A DNA stretch of 64,000 nucleotides from Adenophora triphylla var. japonica. Its lineage: Eukaryota > Streptophyta > Magnoliopsida > Asterales > Campanulaceae. The notes under the pieces were generated by a model, which had not been told where the DNA came from, made no database searches, and was given only the letters and a program-made list of their open reading frames with translations. This document shows positions 1 to 10,833 of this stretch, piece after piece. The position numbers and the translations under genes are program-made. Positions within the stretch are counted from its first letter, which is position 1. The number at the start of each line of letters is the position of its first letter. The DNA lies in assembly GCA_022495995.1 (NCBI GenBank), contig JAFEMH010000756.1, positions 372,001-436,000 on the forward strand, given 5' to 3'.

Positions 1-1446
1 CTACTCCGCTATCACCAAGCCAGTACCCCGGTGATAGGCTCCGATGTTGGCTGTAATTTGTGCCTCAACATCGCCATACAGCATGCCAGGCCCCTGCGAG
101 GAAAAGGTGCAAAGCCCAACAGCTCAGCCAACGCCCCATCGGACATCCTGTCCCTTCATCTCACTGGCCCTCCTTTGAAGGAAAGCCCAGTAATCGCAGC
201 GAAGTCGGTAGGAGTCACCGTCACCTCTCCCCAGCTCAAGTGGAAGGTGTGTGTGGTATCCCACCAATACTCGGACAAGCCCAGGAAGATACTCTTGTTC
301 TTCCTCGTATCCGAAATCCCGGCCAAGTTCTCCACGAACGCGCCCAAACCAGAAGTAAATACTAGCCTCTTAGGGCTCGGCCTGCCCTCCCTAGAGATGT
401 CCGGCAAGTGCTGCCACAACTCAACCACAGCCTCGAGCGACACCCGAGACTTCATCTTCTTGGCTTTCCTGCACAAAAGCCCCTCATCCCGCAGTAAACA
501 CAAAGAAAGGTACGTCACAAGTGCTTAATGCAAAATACCAAAATGAAACAAAAGTCCGTCCCAACAAGGCAAAACATAAAAAAAAAAAAAAACAAAGTCC
601 GTCCCAACACGGCAAAACAAATGTAACCCGTCACAAAACACGGCACACATTGCACATAATTTTCACATGTAACCCGTCACAAAACACGGCACACATTGCA
701 CATAATTTCCCCATGCAGTCCGTCACAAAACACGGCACACACTATACAAATTTTCTCAACAGAGGGATTAAGCCCTACACGACACATTTTCAAAAAGCCC
801 ATCACAAAACACGGCACACATCGCACATAAACTCCCCGCAAAAGTCCGTCCCAAAAACACGGCACACACTACGTGACACATTTTCAAAAAAGTCCATCCC
901 CACACGGCACACTTTCAAGACAAAACCCGTCACAAAACACGGCACATGTCACACTTTTTTACAAAGTCCGTCCCTACACGACAATTTTTCACAATGTACA
1001 TACATAGAAATAGCATAGGGTACAAAATACCAAAGCATGCATTTCAAGGGGAGGCACTTTATTTTTACAAATAAGAGCTAATCTCCACATTTTTGCACAA
1101 AAATCACATATCCACAATTCTCACATGCTCAATTTCAACAATTCATTGCGAATTTCACGAAAAGCATGGCAATGACAAGAAGCCTCAAATATGCGAAGAA
1201 TTAAAACCTAGTTCTAGCATACAATAATTCGAGTAAAGAATCAAGATGAAATTGATTTCTTACCTCCCCGACGGCTCTACCTCGCATATTGTGCACCTCC
1301 GGATCCGGATACAACACATCCGGATTCCTCGACGAAGGCACGAACGAAGTGCAATTCCTTTGAAGGTCCGCCCTTTGCTCAATGGCTTCTTGACCCCGTT
1401 GACGACGACCTCTCCTTGCTCTTTTCGCCATTGACAAGCGATTCAA
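1..1446 (-). pseudogene. Plant mobile domain (PMD) gene, copy 1, decayed and cut by the window edge
   Basis: Seen: exon 1 runs from 1446 (or the second ATG at 1431) down to 1264 and ends at a canonical GAG|GTAAGA donor. It encodes an Arg-rich N-terminus. After a repeat-filled intron, the reading continues from about 482 (acceptor uncertain) with SLEAVVELW, EYWWDTTHTFHLSWGE and TPTDFAAITGLSFKG. These align block by block with the PMD gene at 18788-21862 (SVEAVVRLW, EYWWNVTHTFHIFWGE, TPTDYAAITSLSFKG). Known: EYWW..THTF..W.E and T..D...ITGL..KG patterns are typical of the PMD family (MAIN/MAIL relatives and transposon-borne copies). An in-frame TGA at 156-158 and a frameshift near position 75 break it; the right sequence continues in another frame to the edge. 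It is antisense to the Tat elements around it and upstream of the LTR at 3185, so I infer an accessory gene of that family. Confidence 0.72.
540..1010. repeat. Short tandem repeats filling intron 1 of PMD copy 1
   Basis: Units containing AAGTCCGTCCC or AACCCGTCACAAAACACGGC, followed by ACACATTGCACATAATTT, recur about eight times with spacing of roughly 60-70 bp. They lie wholly inside the inferred intron 1. The corresponding intron of the second PMD copy (21040-21425) holds a related array. The plus-strand reading frame here is a by-product of the repeats. Confidence 0.75.
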
Positions 1447-1760
1447 GCGAAATGCGGAAGATTTACTAAGGAATTTGGATCAAAAATGGAGTTTTCTCCT
1501 TCTCTCTCTCTCTGCTGCTCACGAAACTGGAAGAGGAAAATGGGGGTGATGCCTCATTTTTGGAACTGGTCAAAATCTGGGAACTCGAAATTGCACAAAG
1601 GTCCGTATGGACCTCTTTGCAAACATAAAAGGTCCGTACGGACCTCTTTACATTTTAGGGTCAAATTACTTCTTTGCCCTTATAATCTTTGCCCCTGGCT
1701 GTCCAAAGGCCTATTTCAGCAGATTCAATGCAGTTTGATCCTTAACCCAACAAAACCAAC
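1447..1760. other. 5' flank of PMD copy 1, gene-free
   Basis: This stretch lies upstream of the antisense PMD copy. It contains a CT-rich tract (about 1495-1515) and the two palindromes annotated separately. I see no coding sequence. Confidence 0.5.
1600..1644 (-). promoter_or_regulatory. Pair of GGTCCGTACGGACC palindromes upstream of PMD copy 1
   Basis: GGTCCGTATGGACC (1600-1613) and GGTCCGTACGGACC (1631-1644) each sit in an AAAGG...CCTCTTT context, about 155-200 bp upstream of the PMD start codon. The same motif occurs three times in the LTR that starts at 3185 (3412-3425, 3443-3456, 3550-3563). The sharing assigns this PMD copy and that LTR to one family. A regulatory role is inferred. 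I see no clear TATA box here. Confidence 0.55.
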
Positions 1761-1960
1761 ACCGGCCGTCATCGTAAGCCCGGATTTCGCCCACTAAACG
1801 GCAACACAAACACCGGCCGTCATCGTAAGCCCGAATTTCGCCCACTAAACGGCAACACAAACACCGGCCGTCATCGTAAGCCCGGATTTCGCCCACTAAA
1901 CGGCAACACAAACACCGGCCGTCATCGTAAGCCCGGACCTCGCCCACTAAACGGTAAAAC
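1761..1960. repeat. 51-bp tandem repeat, about 4 copies
   Basis: Unit starts at 1761, 1812, 1863 and 1914 begin ACCGGCCGTCATCGTAAGCC and continue GATTTCGCCCACTAAACGGC. The period is 17 codons, which explains a repetitive minus-strand frame that is not a gene. The GGCCGTCATCGTAAGCCCG core recurs in other arrays of the window. Confidence 0.9.
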
Positions 1961-2039
1961 AAACACAAAAGGCACAAACGCCTCCAAAACACAAATCTCA
2001 AGGCACAAAACGCCTCCAGAACACAAAGCGGTGAACCAA

Positions 2040-2373
2040 ACCCCGGCCATCAAAGTAAGCCCGAAATCACCTTCTCAGCAAACAAAGCCCATATGAGACT
2101 TCGCGTCCCCAACAGACGAACACCGGCAGTCATCGTAAGTCCAACCTCTCCCCAGCGGACAAAGCACGAGGCCATCACGCCTCTCACAAGCAAAGCACAA
2201 GGCAATCACGCCTCTCACAAGCTAAGCACGAGGCAATCAGGTCTCTCACAAGCAAAGCACGAGGCCATCACGCCTCTCACGAGCAAAGCACAAGGCAATC
2301 ACGCCTCTCACAGTCGGAGAACAAGACGCATCCTCACGCAGGACACAACCACAAGCCACAGGGCATGCCCTCA
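2040..2373. repeat. Mixed short repeats, including a 31-bp unit
   Basis: Copies of AAAGCACGAGGCAATCACGC with CTCTCACAAGC repeat about five times with a 31-bp period between 2161 and 2315. Degenerate copies of the GTAAGCCCG core lie at about 2047-2065 and 2128-2145. No coding capacity is evident. Confidence 0.7.
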
Positions 2374-2620
2374 TCACTATCCGCAGCCCGAAAGTCTTTA
2401 AATCACTCAATCCGGGAGACTGCATAAATCAGCCACATCACTATCCGCAGCCCGGAAGGCTTTAAATCACTCAGTCCGGGAGACTGCATAAATCAGCCAC
2501 ATCACTATCCGCAGCCCGGAAGGCTCTAAACCACTCGGTCCGGAAGACCATATAAACCTCCCAAATCATTATCTCCAGCCTGGAAGGTTTTAAATTACCC
2601 GGTTCAGAAAACTGTAAAAT
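2374..2620. repeat. 64-bp tandem repeat, 4 copies
   Basis: Units beginning TCACTATCCGCAGCCCGGAA occur at 2374, 2438, 2502 and, degenerate, 2566. Each has TTTAAATCACTCAGTCCGGG and GACTGCATAAATCAGCC. The even spacing supports a true tandem array. Confidence 0.9.
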
Positions 2621-2626
2621 TTCCAT

Positions 2627-2990
2627 CCCAGGACGCCGCCACGTCCTTACCACCGACCTATACGTTCACCCAGGACGTCGCCACGTCCTTAACACCGACC
2701 TATACGGTCACCCAGGACGCCGCCACGTCCTTAACACCGACCTATACGGTCACCCAGGACGCCGCCACGTCCTTACCACCGACCTATACAGTCACCCAGG
2801 ACGCCGCCACGTCCTTACCACCGACCTATACGGTCACCCAGAACGCTGCCACGTCCTTACCATCGACCTATACGGTCACCCAGGATGCCACCACGTCCTT
2901 ACCACCGAACTATACGGTCACCCAGGATGCCGCCACGTCCTTACCACCGACCTATACGGTCACCCAGGACGCCGCCACGTCCTTACCATC
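2627..2990. repeat. 42-bp tandem repeat, about 9 copies
   Basis: Units begin CCCAGGACGCCGCCACGTCC and end CGACCTATACGGTCA. They are spaced 42 bp apart from 2627 to 2963 with few substitutions, so the array is relatively young. Confidence 0.92.
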
Positions 2991-3000
2991 TCCCCACACA

Positions 3001-3184
3001 CCCGAACTACGATAAGGCTTGATTCCCGCCAGGGATATGTAGGAATCCTATCACAGGGTCCAGCCAACTGACCTAAACGATCACACACCTCAGGACACCA
3101 CCACGTCCTCACGCGATCCAGATCAGGACCCTTATCTTATCAACGACCCCACTTCCTTCGTAAGTGACGTCGTCGAGGGGCTTC
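3001..3184 (+). other. Pre-LTR block and polypurine tract of Tat element 1
   Basis: The block contains GGCTTGATTCCCGCCAGGGA, a TATGTAGGAATCC segment, GGTCCAGCC and a CGACCCCACTTCCTTCG segment, and ends with GAGGGG (3175-3180) just before the LTR start at 3185. Equivalent blocks precede the LTRs at 7766 and 24003, with a further copy at 23085-23150. In LTR retrotransposons a purine tract at this position primes plus-strand DNA synthesis; that role is by analogy. Confidence 0.7.
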
Positions 3185-4435
3185 TGTAAGTACCCCAATC
3201 TGGATCACCCTCTTCCGAGCTCCCGGGAAACACCGCAGACTCACTCAAATGCAGTCTCGAACACCTGAAACCCTCCAAAAAACCCTCCAAACCCTTCAAA
3301 AACCCTCAAAGGCCCAAAAAACCACCAAACAAACTAAGGGGGGACCTTTCTGGGACAAACAAACACAGAAGGACTTTTGGGAAATTCTGCAAAAATTGGG
3401 AAAAGCATGGAAGTCCGTACGGACCTCTTTGAATGCCATAAAGGTCCGTACGGACCTTCTTGCTACCTAATCTCATGATTACTGAATCCCCTTAAAGTCC
3501 ACGAGATTCCCCTAAATCCAGGAAAACCAAAATTTTGGTTTAGCATGGAGGTCCATACGGACCTTCTTGCACGAAAATTTTGACTATAAATAGAGGGCTC
3601 CCCCTCCCTCATTTCAGACATCTCCCTCTTCTACTCTCTCCCTAGGCCTTCTGGCTTCCCTTCTAAGTCCTTTCGAGGCACTCCAGGCCCCTTTCGGTTC
3701 CTCCCGAGGTCTTCCGAGCCCCCTGGTGCTCCAAAGCCTTTCTGAGCGCTCCTGAGACACTCTCGCGCTGCCTCGAGGCACTCTCGAGGTACTCTAAGGC
3801 CCCTCGTGGTACTCCGAGGCCTTGCCTGGTCTTTCCCGAGGCGTCCCGGCTCTTTCCGAGTCAAACCGGCAACTCGGACGCACGCCGAAACTCTGCCTGA
3901 ACGCAACCGACGATCTCGACACACGCCGAACCTCTGTCCAAATCCAACCGACGATCCCTGCGATCCCAACGCACTCCGAAACTCTGCTCGAGTGTACACC
4001 CGACAATCCCAACGCACGCCGAAGCTCTGTCCGCAGACAACCGGCACATCCCGAAGCAATCCCGGTCCGCCCCGAAACACTATTCCATCCTCAAACACTA
4101 TTCTCCCACGGAAGACAGACATGAACCAACATTGGTAAGGCTTCCTTCCTACACTATTTCAATACATTTCAATAAGCAATGTACAATGTAGACATTCGAC
4201 ACAGCATGCATTTTTAAAAGCACACACACACACAACATTTAAAGAAAGAAGGGGTACCGAAAGACTCGTATTTTAATGAGGCGACTCGGGTGAGCTCTAA
4301 TATTCTAATATTCTCTTTCCGAGGAGTAACCTGGCCTCCGAACTCAAAAATCTCATCACACAAAAAAAAAACAGTTTATTATTTATTTTTAAACTGATGC
4401 CTTTTCTCAATGTTTTGGGCTTAATCAAAATGGCG
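3185..4435 (+). mobile_element. Tat-lineage LTR-A (3' LTR of element 1); 3' end approximate
   Basis: It starts TGTAAGTACCCCAATCTGG, like the two other LTR units. It contains three GGTCCGTACGGACC-type palindromes, a TATA box (TATAAATAGAGG at 3585) and a C-rich region with short direct repeats (3880-4080). Its tail, an AAAGACTCG...GGGTGA..CGAACTC block, resembles tails at 9431-9507 and 25612-25690. The end is placed before TGGTGACTC at 4436, which resembles the TGGCGACTCC primer-binding start of Ogre/Tat elements. That placement is uncertain, since all three units have it. A shared palindrome links it to PMD copy 1. No matching partner LTR is in the window. Confidence 0.62.
3412..3595 (+). promoter_or_regulatory. 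LTR-A promoter: three palindromes then TATA box
   Basis: Palindromes at 3412-3425, 3443-3456 and 3550-3563 precede TATAAATAGAG at 3585-3595, all within 175 bp. A pyrimidine-rich stretch follows (CTCCCTCTTCTACTCTC region), as expected near an LTR transcription start. The function is inferred. Confidence 0.6.
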
Positions 4436-5157
4436 TGGTGACTCTACAAAGCAAAACACACTGAGACACTTCCAATGCGAACACAAAAATGCAGACGGAA
4501 AACGCGAACGCAATTCGAAAATGCCAGATACCGGGGCGCGACCGCGCTGCCTCTCGGATCCGGGCAATTTCAGTCTCACAATCTCCCCGTGAGACTCCTT
4601 TCCGAGATTCTGCATCTCGATATCTCCCTGTGAGATTCCTTTCTGAGATTCTGCATCTCGCTATCTTCCTGTGAGATTCCTTCCCGAGATTCTGCATCTC
4701 GCTATCTTCCCGTGAGATTCCTTTCCGAGATACGGCATTTTGCTATCTCCTCGGGAGATCTTTCCGTCATCTCTACGTGAGATCCTCTCCCGAGACTTCA
4801 CTTCTCGTTATCTCCCTGCGAGATCCTTCCCTCAAGATTTTGCATCTCGTTATCTCCTCGTGAGATCCTTTCCTGTTATCTCCTCGTGAGATCCTTTCTC
4901 GTTACCTCCTCGTTAGGTCTATCCCGTCATCTCTGTTAGATCCTTCCCCCGAGATTTTGCATCTCGTTATCTCCTCGTGAGATCCTCTCCTGTTATCTCC
5001 TCGTGAGATCCTTTCTCATTATCTCCTCGTGAGATCCTTTCCGATTTTCTCCTCGTGAGATCATTTCTCGTTACCTCCTCGTGAGATCTTTCTGATACCT
5101 CCTCGTGAGACTTTCTCCCATTATTTCAAATTCAAACCATCTCCCTCATGATATTCA
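4436..5157. repeat. Irregular CTCGTGAGATCC repeats after LTR-A
   Basis: After about 130 bp of non-repeated sequence (with a CTCGGATCCGGGCAATTTCA segment that resembles 9721-9745) comes a degenerate array. Its units combine TATCTCCTCGTGAGATCC with CCGAGATTCTGCATCTCG. Spacing is irregular (roughly 25-60 bp). No gag or pol is seen where an internal domain would be expected. Confidence 0.7.
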
Positions 5158-5745
5158 ACCATCTCCCTCGTGAGATTACCCATCTTTTCATGAGATTACC
5201 CATCTTTTCGTAAGATTACCCATCTTTTCGTAAGATTAACCATCTTTTCGTGAGATTACCCATCCCTTAGAGAGATTACCCATCTTTTCGTAAGATTACC
5301 CATCTTTTCGTAAGATTATCCATCTCATAGAGAGATTACCCATCTTTTCGTAAGATTACCCATCTCATAGAGAGATTACCCATCTTTTCGTAAGATTACC
5401 CATCTATTAGAGAGATTACCCATCTCTTAGAGAGATTATCCATCTTTTCGTGAGATTACCCATCTGCTAGAAAGATTACCCATCTTTTCGTAAGATTACC
5501 CATCTCTTAGAGAGATTACTCATCTCTTAGAGAGATTACCCATCTTTTCGTAAGATTACCCATCTTTTCGTGAGATTACCCATCTCTTAGGGAGATTACC
5601 TATCTTTTCGTAAGATTACCCATCTTTTCGTGAGGTTACCCATCTCTTAGACCCATATTTTCGTGAGATTACCCATCTTTTCGTGAGATTACCCATCTCT
5701 TAGAGAGATTACCCATCTTTTCGTAAGATTAGCCATCTTTTAATT
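5158..5745. repeat. 20-bp tandem repeat, about 29 copies in two sub-types
   Basis: Units are exactly 20 bp and alternate irregularly between CATCTTTTCGTAAGATTACC and CATCTCTTAGAGAGATTACC. Register is kept for almost 600 bp. There are no unique spacers between units, so it is a minisatellite. Confidence 0.93.
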
Positions 5746-6452
5746 AAGGTAGACAGTCAAATACCTTCAAAAACCCTATCCCCAGCGGACAAAAGACAAA
5801 CGGCAATCACTGTAAGCCCGTACAATGAATCTTCTCTCCGGCCGTCAATCGTAAGCCCGACCATCTCATTTCAGCGGCCATCAAGGTAAGCCCGCACAAC
5901 AATCCCTCTTCGGCCGCCATAGTAAGCCCGAGCATCTTTTCACTCCAGCAAGTGAACGTTCACTTCCCCGGCCGTCAATCATAAGCCCGACCATCTCATT
6001 TCCACGGAAATAACTGTAAGCCCATACAATGAATCTTCTCCCCGACCGTCAATCGTAAGCCCGACCACCCCATCTCAGCGGCCATCAAGGTAAGCCCGCA
6101 CAACAAGTCCCTTTTGGCCATCGTCGTAAGCCCGAACATTCCTCCCCAGCAGCAGGATCCTAAGACCATCCTTCTAAAAAGAAACGTCAATCAATCCCCT
6201 CGGTTCCTAACTAGCTTTGTTAGAACTCTGGATGCTTTTCCCCAGCAATGTGTCAGTCTCTCCCGAGATCACATTCCGTTCCTAACCCCATCGTTAGAAT
6301 GTCAATCCTTCCGTGTTGTTATAACATTCATTTGACGCAACCATTCCCGTCATTTCCACCATATTCCCAGCAGATAAAACCTGGCCGTCATCATAAGTCC
6401 AGCACCCAAGGCACGTACGCCTTCGTCTCAGGGCAAATACGTCCTCATAATT
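5746..6452. repeat. Dispersed GTAAGCCCG-containing repeats
   Basis: The stretch 5826-5945 is largely repeated at 6040-6115. Both combine CCGTCAATCGTAAGCCCGAC with GCGGCCATCAAGGTAAGCCC. Additional GTAAGCCCG or ATAAGTCC copies lie at 5810, 6000-6030, 6125 and 6385. No gene is seen. Confidence 0.7.
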
Positions 6453-7440
6453 CGGTCTGAGGCACCACACGCCCTCGAAAGTTCAAGTAATCTCGGTCTG
6501 AGGCACCACACGCCCTCGAAAGTTCAAGTAATCTCGGTCTGAGGCGCCACACGCCCTCGAAAGTTTCAGTAATCTCGGTCTGAGGTGCCACACGCCCTCG
6601 AAAGTTTCAAGTAATCTCGATCTGAGGCGCCATATACCCTCGAAAGTTTCAGCAATCCCGGTCTGAGGCGCCACACGCCCTCGAAAGTTTCAGCAAATTC
6701 GGTCTGAGGCGCCACACGCCCTCGAAAGTTCAAGTAATCTCGGTCTGAGGCGCCACACGCCCTCGAAAGTTTCAGTAATCTCGGTCTGAGGCGCCACACG
6801 CCCTCGAAAGTTTCAAGTAACCTCGGCCTCAGGCGCCACACGCCCTCGAAAGTTTCAGTAATCTCGGTCTGAGGCGCCACACGCCCTCGAAAGTTTCAGT
6901 AATCTCGGTCTGAGGCGCCACACGCCCTCGAAAGTTTCAGTAATCCCGGTCTGAGGCGCCACACGCCCTCGAAAGTTTCAGTAATCTCGATCTGAGGCGC
7001 CACACGCCCTCGAAAGTTTTAGTAATCTCGGTCTGAGGTGCCACACGCCCTCAAAAGTTTTAGTAATCTCGGTCTGAGGCGCCACACGCCCTCGAAAGTT
7101 TCAAGTAATCTCGGTCTGAGGCGCCACACGCACTCGAAATTTTTAGATAATCTCGGTCTGAGGTGCCACACGCCCTCGAAAGTTTCAGTAATCTCGGTCT
7201 GAGGCGCCACACGCCCTCGAAAGTTTCAAGTAATCTCGGTCTGAGGTGCCACACGCCCTCGAAAGTTTTAGTAATCTCGGTCTGAGGTGCCACACGCCCT
7301 CGAAAGTTTCAGTAATCTCGGTCTGAGGCGTCACACGCCCTCGAAAGTTTCAGTAATCTCGGTCTGAGGTGCCCCACGCCCTCGAAAGTTTCATCAAATT
7401 CGGTCTGAGGCGCCACACGCCCTCAAAAGTTTCAACAATT
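6453..7440. repeat. 41-42-bp tandem repeat, about 23 copies
   Basis: Each unit contains CGGTCTGAGGCGCCACACGC followed by CCTCGAAAGTTTCAGTAATC. Starts at 6495, 6536, 6577 and 6619 give a 41-42-bp period. Long minus-strand frames with a 14-residue periodicity (FEGVWRLRPRL) come from the repeat and are not genes. Confidence 0.95.
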
Positions 7441-7765
7441 CGGCCAAAGGTGCCACCACGCCCTCATTACCTCAGGTTTGGACGCCTTCAAATAGTCTCC
7501 CTCAGGTTTAGACGCCTTCAAAACAGTCACAATCAGGATGAACTCCTCCTAATCATTCCCCACAGGTCGAGGCCCCTACGAATTTCCCTCACACCCGTGA
7601 ACTACAATCTGCTTGATTCCCGCTCGGGATACGTAGGAATCCTTTCGCTAAGGGTCCAGCCATTTGACCATCTAGGTCTCTCCATAAGGCATCTCCCCGA
7701 TTTGGGATCCTTATCTTTTTCAACGAACCCACATCCTTCGAAGGTGACGTCACTGAGGGGCTAAC
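7441..7765 (+). other. Pre-LTR block and polypurine tract before LTR-B
   Basis: It contains CAGGTTTGGACGCCTTCAAA-type short repeats, then the shared GCTTGATTCCCG block with GGATACGTAGGAATCC and GGTCCAGCC, and GAGGGG at 7755-7760. The order is the same as at 3001-3184. Confidence 0.68.
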
Positions 7766-9661
7766 TGTAAGTACCCAAATCCGGATCGTCAAAATCCGTT
7801 GAAAGTTAACCGGAATTCGTTAACTATCCCTTTCCAGGTTAACCGGAACCCGTTAAGCTCCCCGTTTCCAAGTCAACGAGACATCCTGGGACTGCCCCGC
7901 GCATCCCGACATCAAGTGTACTCAACACATGTTATCACAAGTAAAAGTACAGCTTTCCCCGAAAAACGCACTTTTCGGGGTCTTCTAGGATTTGATTTGC
8001 CGTTTTCGAGCGTCTCGACCTTCCGGAGGTCATAACTCCCTCATACGAACTCCGTTTTGGGCCCACCGCATATCAAATCAAACGCGAGAACAAGATATAC
8101 ACTTATAAATAATTTAATTTTGGAAAATATGGAAATGATGGCTTGTGTCTTGCGACACACTTTGCCCCTAGACTTACGTGTCAAATTCAATCAAACTCAA
8201 GGCCAAATGACCAAAATGCCCCCCAACTTGAAGAAGGGTCCGGCCGAACTGTTTTCCCTGGTAAACAACCAGGCTAAGCAACCCTTTCTCCTTCTCCAAG
8301 TAAATTACTTCCTCCCCAAGTATTTTCTCCCTCCTCCAAGTTTTCCCCTCCTATAAATACTCCTCCTCCCCTTCATTTTCCATACACCATTTCTCTCCTC
8401 TCTCCACCCCAAGCAAAAGGCTTGTCTTTCTTCCGCTCTTCGGGGGCCCTCGTGCTACTCGTCGGCGGAATTCTCTACTTTTCGGGGGCCCTCGCGCTAC
8501 TCGTCGATGGATTCTGATACAAGCTAAACTGACCCAAGTCGAAACGCTGCCCAAATCCCTAGGTTCCTAAACACCAAATAAAAGGGAAAACTCTGCCCAA
8601 ACACTTCTGAAACACCTTTCAAACACCTTTTCGTATCCCATATACGTCCTCCCGAGTCAAAGAGTCAACACCAAATTTGGTAAACTCTCACTCTCAAAAT
8701 GTAGACGTAACGCCATCTACGGGACTTGATACGTTTTAGTCCCTAATCATCTTCTCTCCCGTAAGAGAAGTAATTTCGGGTTAAAACGGCGTTCAAGTCC
8801 CGTTTTTACGTTTCTGTCATTTACAGTCCGGATCGTTCGATCCGTTGATCGCACGTTTTACTGTTCGAACCATTTGGTTCGTGATTGTCATTTACAAGTC
8901 CGGATCGTTTGATCCGTTGATATTGCTATTTACATTATGCTCTTTACAAGTCCGGATCGTTTGATCCGTTGATATCGCTTTACTTTACGCACTTTACAAG
9001 TTTGAGTCGTTTGGCACGTCGATCGCATCTTTAGAAGTCCGGATCGTTTGATTCGTTGATACCGCACTTTCAATACTATCATTTACAAGTCCAAACCGTT
9101 TGGTTTGTTGATAGTATTTACTTTCCAATGTCCGAGTCACAAAATGACTCGTTGATCACATCTTACTTGCCATCATTTTCATCAAAATGGGTAACATCAT
9201 AATGCCCGGTTCAAAACCAAAAGTTCGTCATTCGAACTCCATTTCAAACTCCCTCAAAATCGACGTTTGCCACGCAAACGCTCATTTCCGTCTCAAAACC
9301 GACGTTTGTCATTCAAACGCTCTTTTTTACCAAAATCAACGTTTGTCATTCAAACCAAGATTAAAGCTTGTCATTCAAGCTCATTTTCAAAAGTAACATG
9401 AACACACACATACGCACACTTTTCGAGAAAGGTAGAAAGACTCGTCATACGAGGCATTTCGGGTGATCTCAATATACTCTTCCCGAAACGTAACGTGACC
9501 TTCGAACCTAACAATCTCTGGTCCTTTAAAGCCTTTTGTAAAGTTTTAGCTACCAATAAAACGTCCCATTTTTAAAGCCTTTTCCAAGTTTTTGCTACCA
9601 ATAAAAATGACCTTATTTTCAAAGCCATTTTCAAAGTTTGGGCTCATAATACAAAACGGCG
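7766..9661 (+). mobile_element. Tat-lineage LTR-B; 3' end approximate
   Basis: It starts TGTAAGTACCCAAATCCGG and has a TATA box (TATAAATA at 8352-8359) followed by CT-rich sequence. Its tail at 9431-9507 (AAAGACTCGTCATACGAGG, then GGGTGA and CGTAACGTGACC) parallels LTR-A and LTR-C. It ends near ACAAAACGGCG before TGAAGACTC at 9662. After the first 25 bp it does not resemble LTR-A or LTR-C and lacks their palindromes. It is a different family or subfamily, so it cannot be the partner of LTR-C in one intact element. Confidence 0.6.
8820..9380. repeat. Imperfect tandem repeats inside LTR-B
   Basis: Units of about 55-65 bp contain ACAAGTCCGGATCGTTTGAT and CCGTTGAT(A/C)(T/G)C (8822-9140). They are followed by shorter units with AAAACCGACGTTTGTCATTC and CAAACGCTC (9225-9375). 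GGATCGTTCGATCC-like inverted motifs recur. They lie downstream of the TATA box, in the probable transcribed part. Confidence 0.75.
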
Positions 9662-10833
9662 TGAAGACTCTCTTTTCCAAGTGAAGTCCATTTGAAAGAA
9701 CCGCTCGCCGCAGTTCGCGCGATCTGGGTAATTTCAAAGGGGTACCAGAGCTGGTAAAGCAGTTTGAGAAGCTCAACGAAGTCATTCCGACTGTCGAGAA
9801 GGCCACAACAGCTGAGTTTGAACTGGTCATGCCAAAGGCCAAGACTCCAGAATTCTCCCTAGATGAATGGGATGGTCCCGTCATGCTACAGATGTTTGGG
9901 GAAGAAGTGCACATTCCAGACCTGATCGACTGGGGCTCAGTGAAAGAAATGATCGCAGTAATTGATGCAGGAGGACAGAAGCCGCTAGATCCCTGAGCCA
10001 TGGTCATACAGTCTACCATGCCCTTGAAGAATTGGGAAACTCTCTCCGGTCCGTCCGCGAGCAAAGAAGAAATGGTCACAAAGCTTGGATTGGTCCCCCG
10101 TCCCCTTGTGTCCACCTATTTCATGTCCTCCGAGTCTCTTGTCATCGAATTCGAGTCCCTAGAGTCGTCTGATGGCCTTACGCCAGAAGACTATGAAATT
10201 GTAGACAATGATGTACTTCCTTTTACTCTGAATGAAATGATCGACCTTTCCGAGTATCCCCTTATTGCCACTTTAACTAATGATATATTAACTAACAACT
10301 TAAAAACGGTTAATAATGATTCACTAGATAAAGATGCAAACACACTAAACGAACAATACATTAAAGAAATATTTAAGCAGGTTGTTGAGAAAGAGAAAAA
10401 CCGAGCCCAAGCTGCCGAGGAGGTTTTGACTCGTGTGAATCTGGGAACTGCAGAAGAGCCTAAAGAGACGCAGATTGGCAGTTTCTTCGAAGGGCCCGAA
10501 CAAACAACTCTGACAGAACTACTCAAGGAATTTGTGGACGTGTTTGTGTGGTCTTACAAGGATATGCCCGGCCTCGATCCCTCCATAGTGGAGCACTGAA
10601 TACCGTTAGATCCAGAAGTTAAGCCAGTCAAACAAAAGCTAAGAAAGATCAAACCTGAGTGGTCGTTACAAGTAAAGGAAGAAATTGAGAAGATGGTCAA
10701 AGCAGGATTCATCCGGGTCATCGAGTACCCCACCTGGCTCTCCAACATCGTAACAGTCACCAAGGCCAATGGAAAAGTCCGATGCTTCATGGATTTCAGA
10801 GATCTCAACAAAGCCAGCCCAAAGGATGACTTC
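9662..10833 (+). pseudogene. Tat pol, N-terminal part: linker and start of reverse transcriptase
   Basis: One frame reads across the segment with TGA stops at 9994-9996 and 10597-10599. It contains ELLKEFVDVFVWSYKDMPGL, a hallmark of the segment before RT in plant Ty3/gypsy elements. Then come PEVKPVKQKLRK, EEIEKMVKAGFIR and VRCFMDFRDLNKASPK, the first conserved RT blocks. The gag and aspartic protease that should precede it are missing: only about 300 nt lie between the LTR-B tail and this frame. The RT stops abruptly at 10833, where a solo LTR is inserted, and resumes at 13489. RT copies element RNA into DNA in cytoplasmic particles; this copy cannot make a full protein. Confidence 0.85.
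10829..10833. repeat. Target-site duplication ACTTC, left copy
   Basis: ACTTC at 10829-10833 is repeated at 13484-13488, immediately outside the TG...CA ends of the inserted LTR. A 5-bp duplication is what LTR-retrotransposon integrases produce. Confidence 0.93.

Noticed and set aside
1711..2001. Minus-strand frame with a 17-residue repeat
   Set aside because: The 51-bp array is a multiple of three and stays open by chance.
3806..4138. Overlapping Arg/Pro-rich frames in three phases
   Set aside because: They arise from about 40-bp direct repeats (CCGACGATC...ACGCCGAA) in the transcribed part of LTR-A; no frame matches a family, and several are equally open.
5158..5745. Array of regular 20-bp units, superficially CRISPR-like
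   Set aside because: There are no unique spacers, units are adjacent, and the genome is a plant's; it is a minisatellite.
6483..7293. Long minus-strand frames with FEGVWRLRPRL repeats
   Set aside because: A 41-42-bp tandem DNA repeat creates a 14-residue periodicity; no start context or domain, and the phase shifts with unit length.
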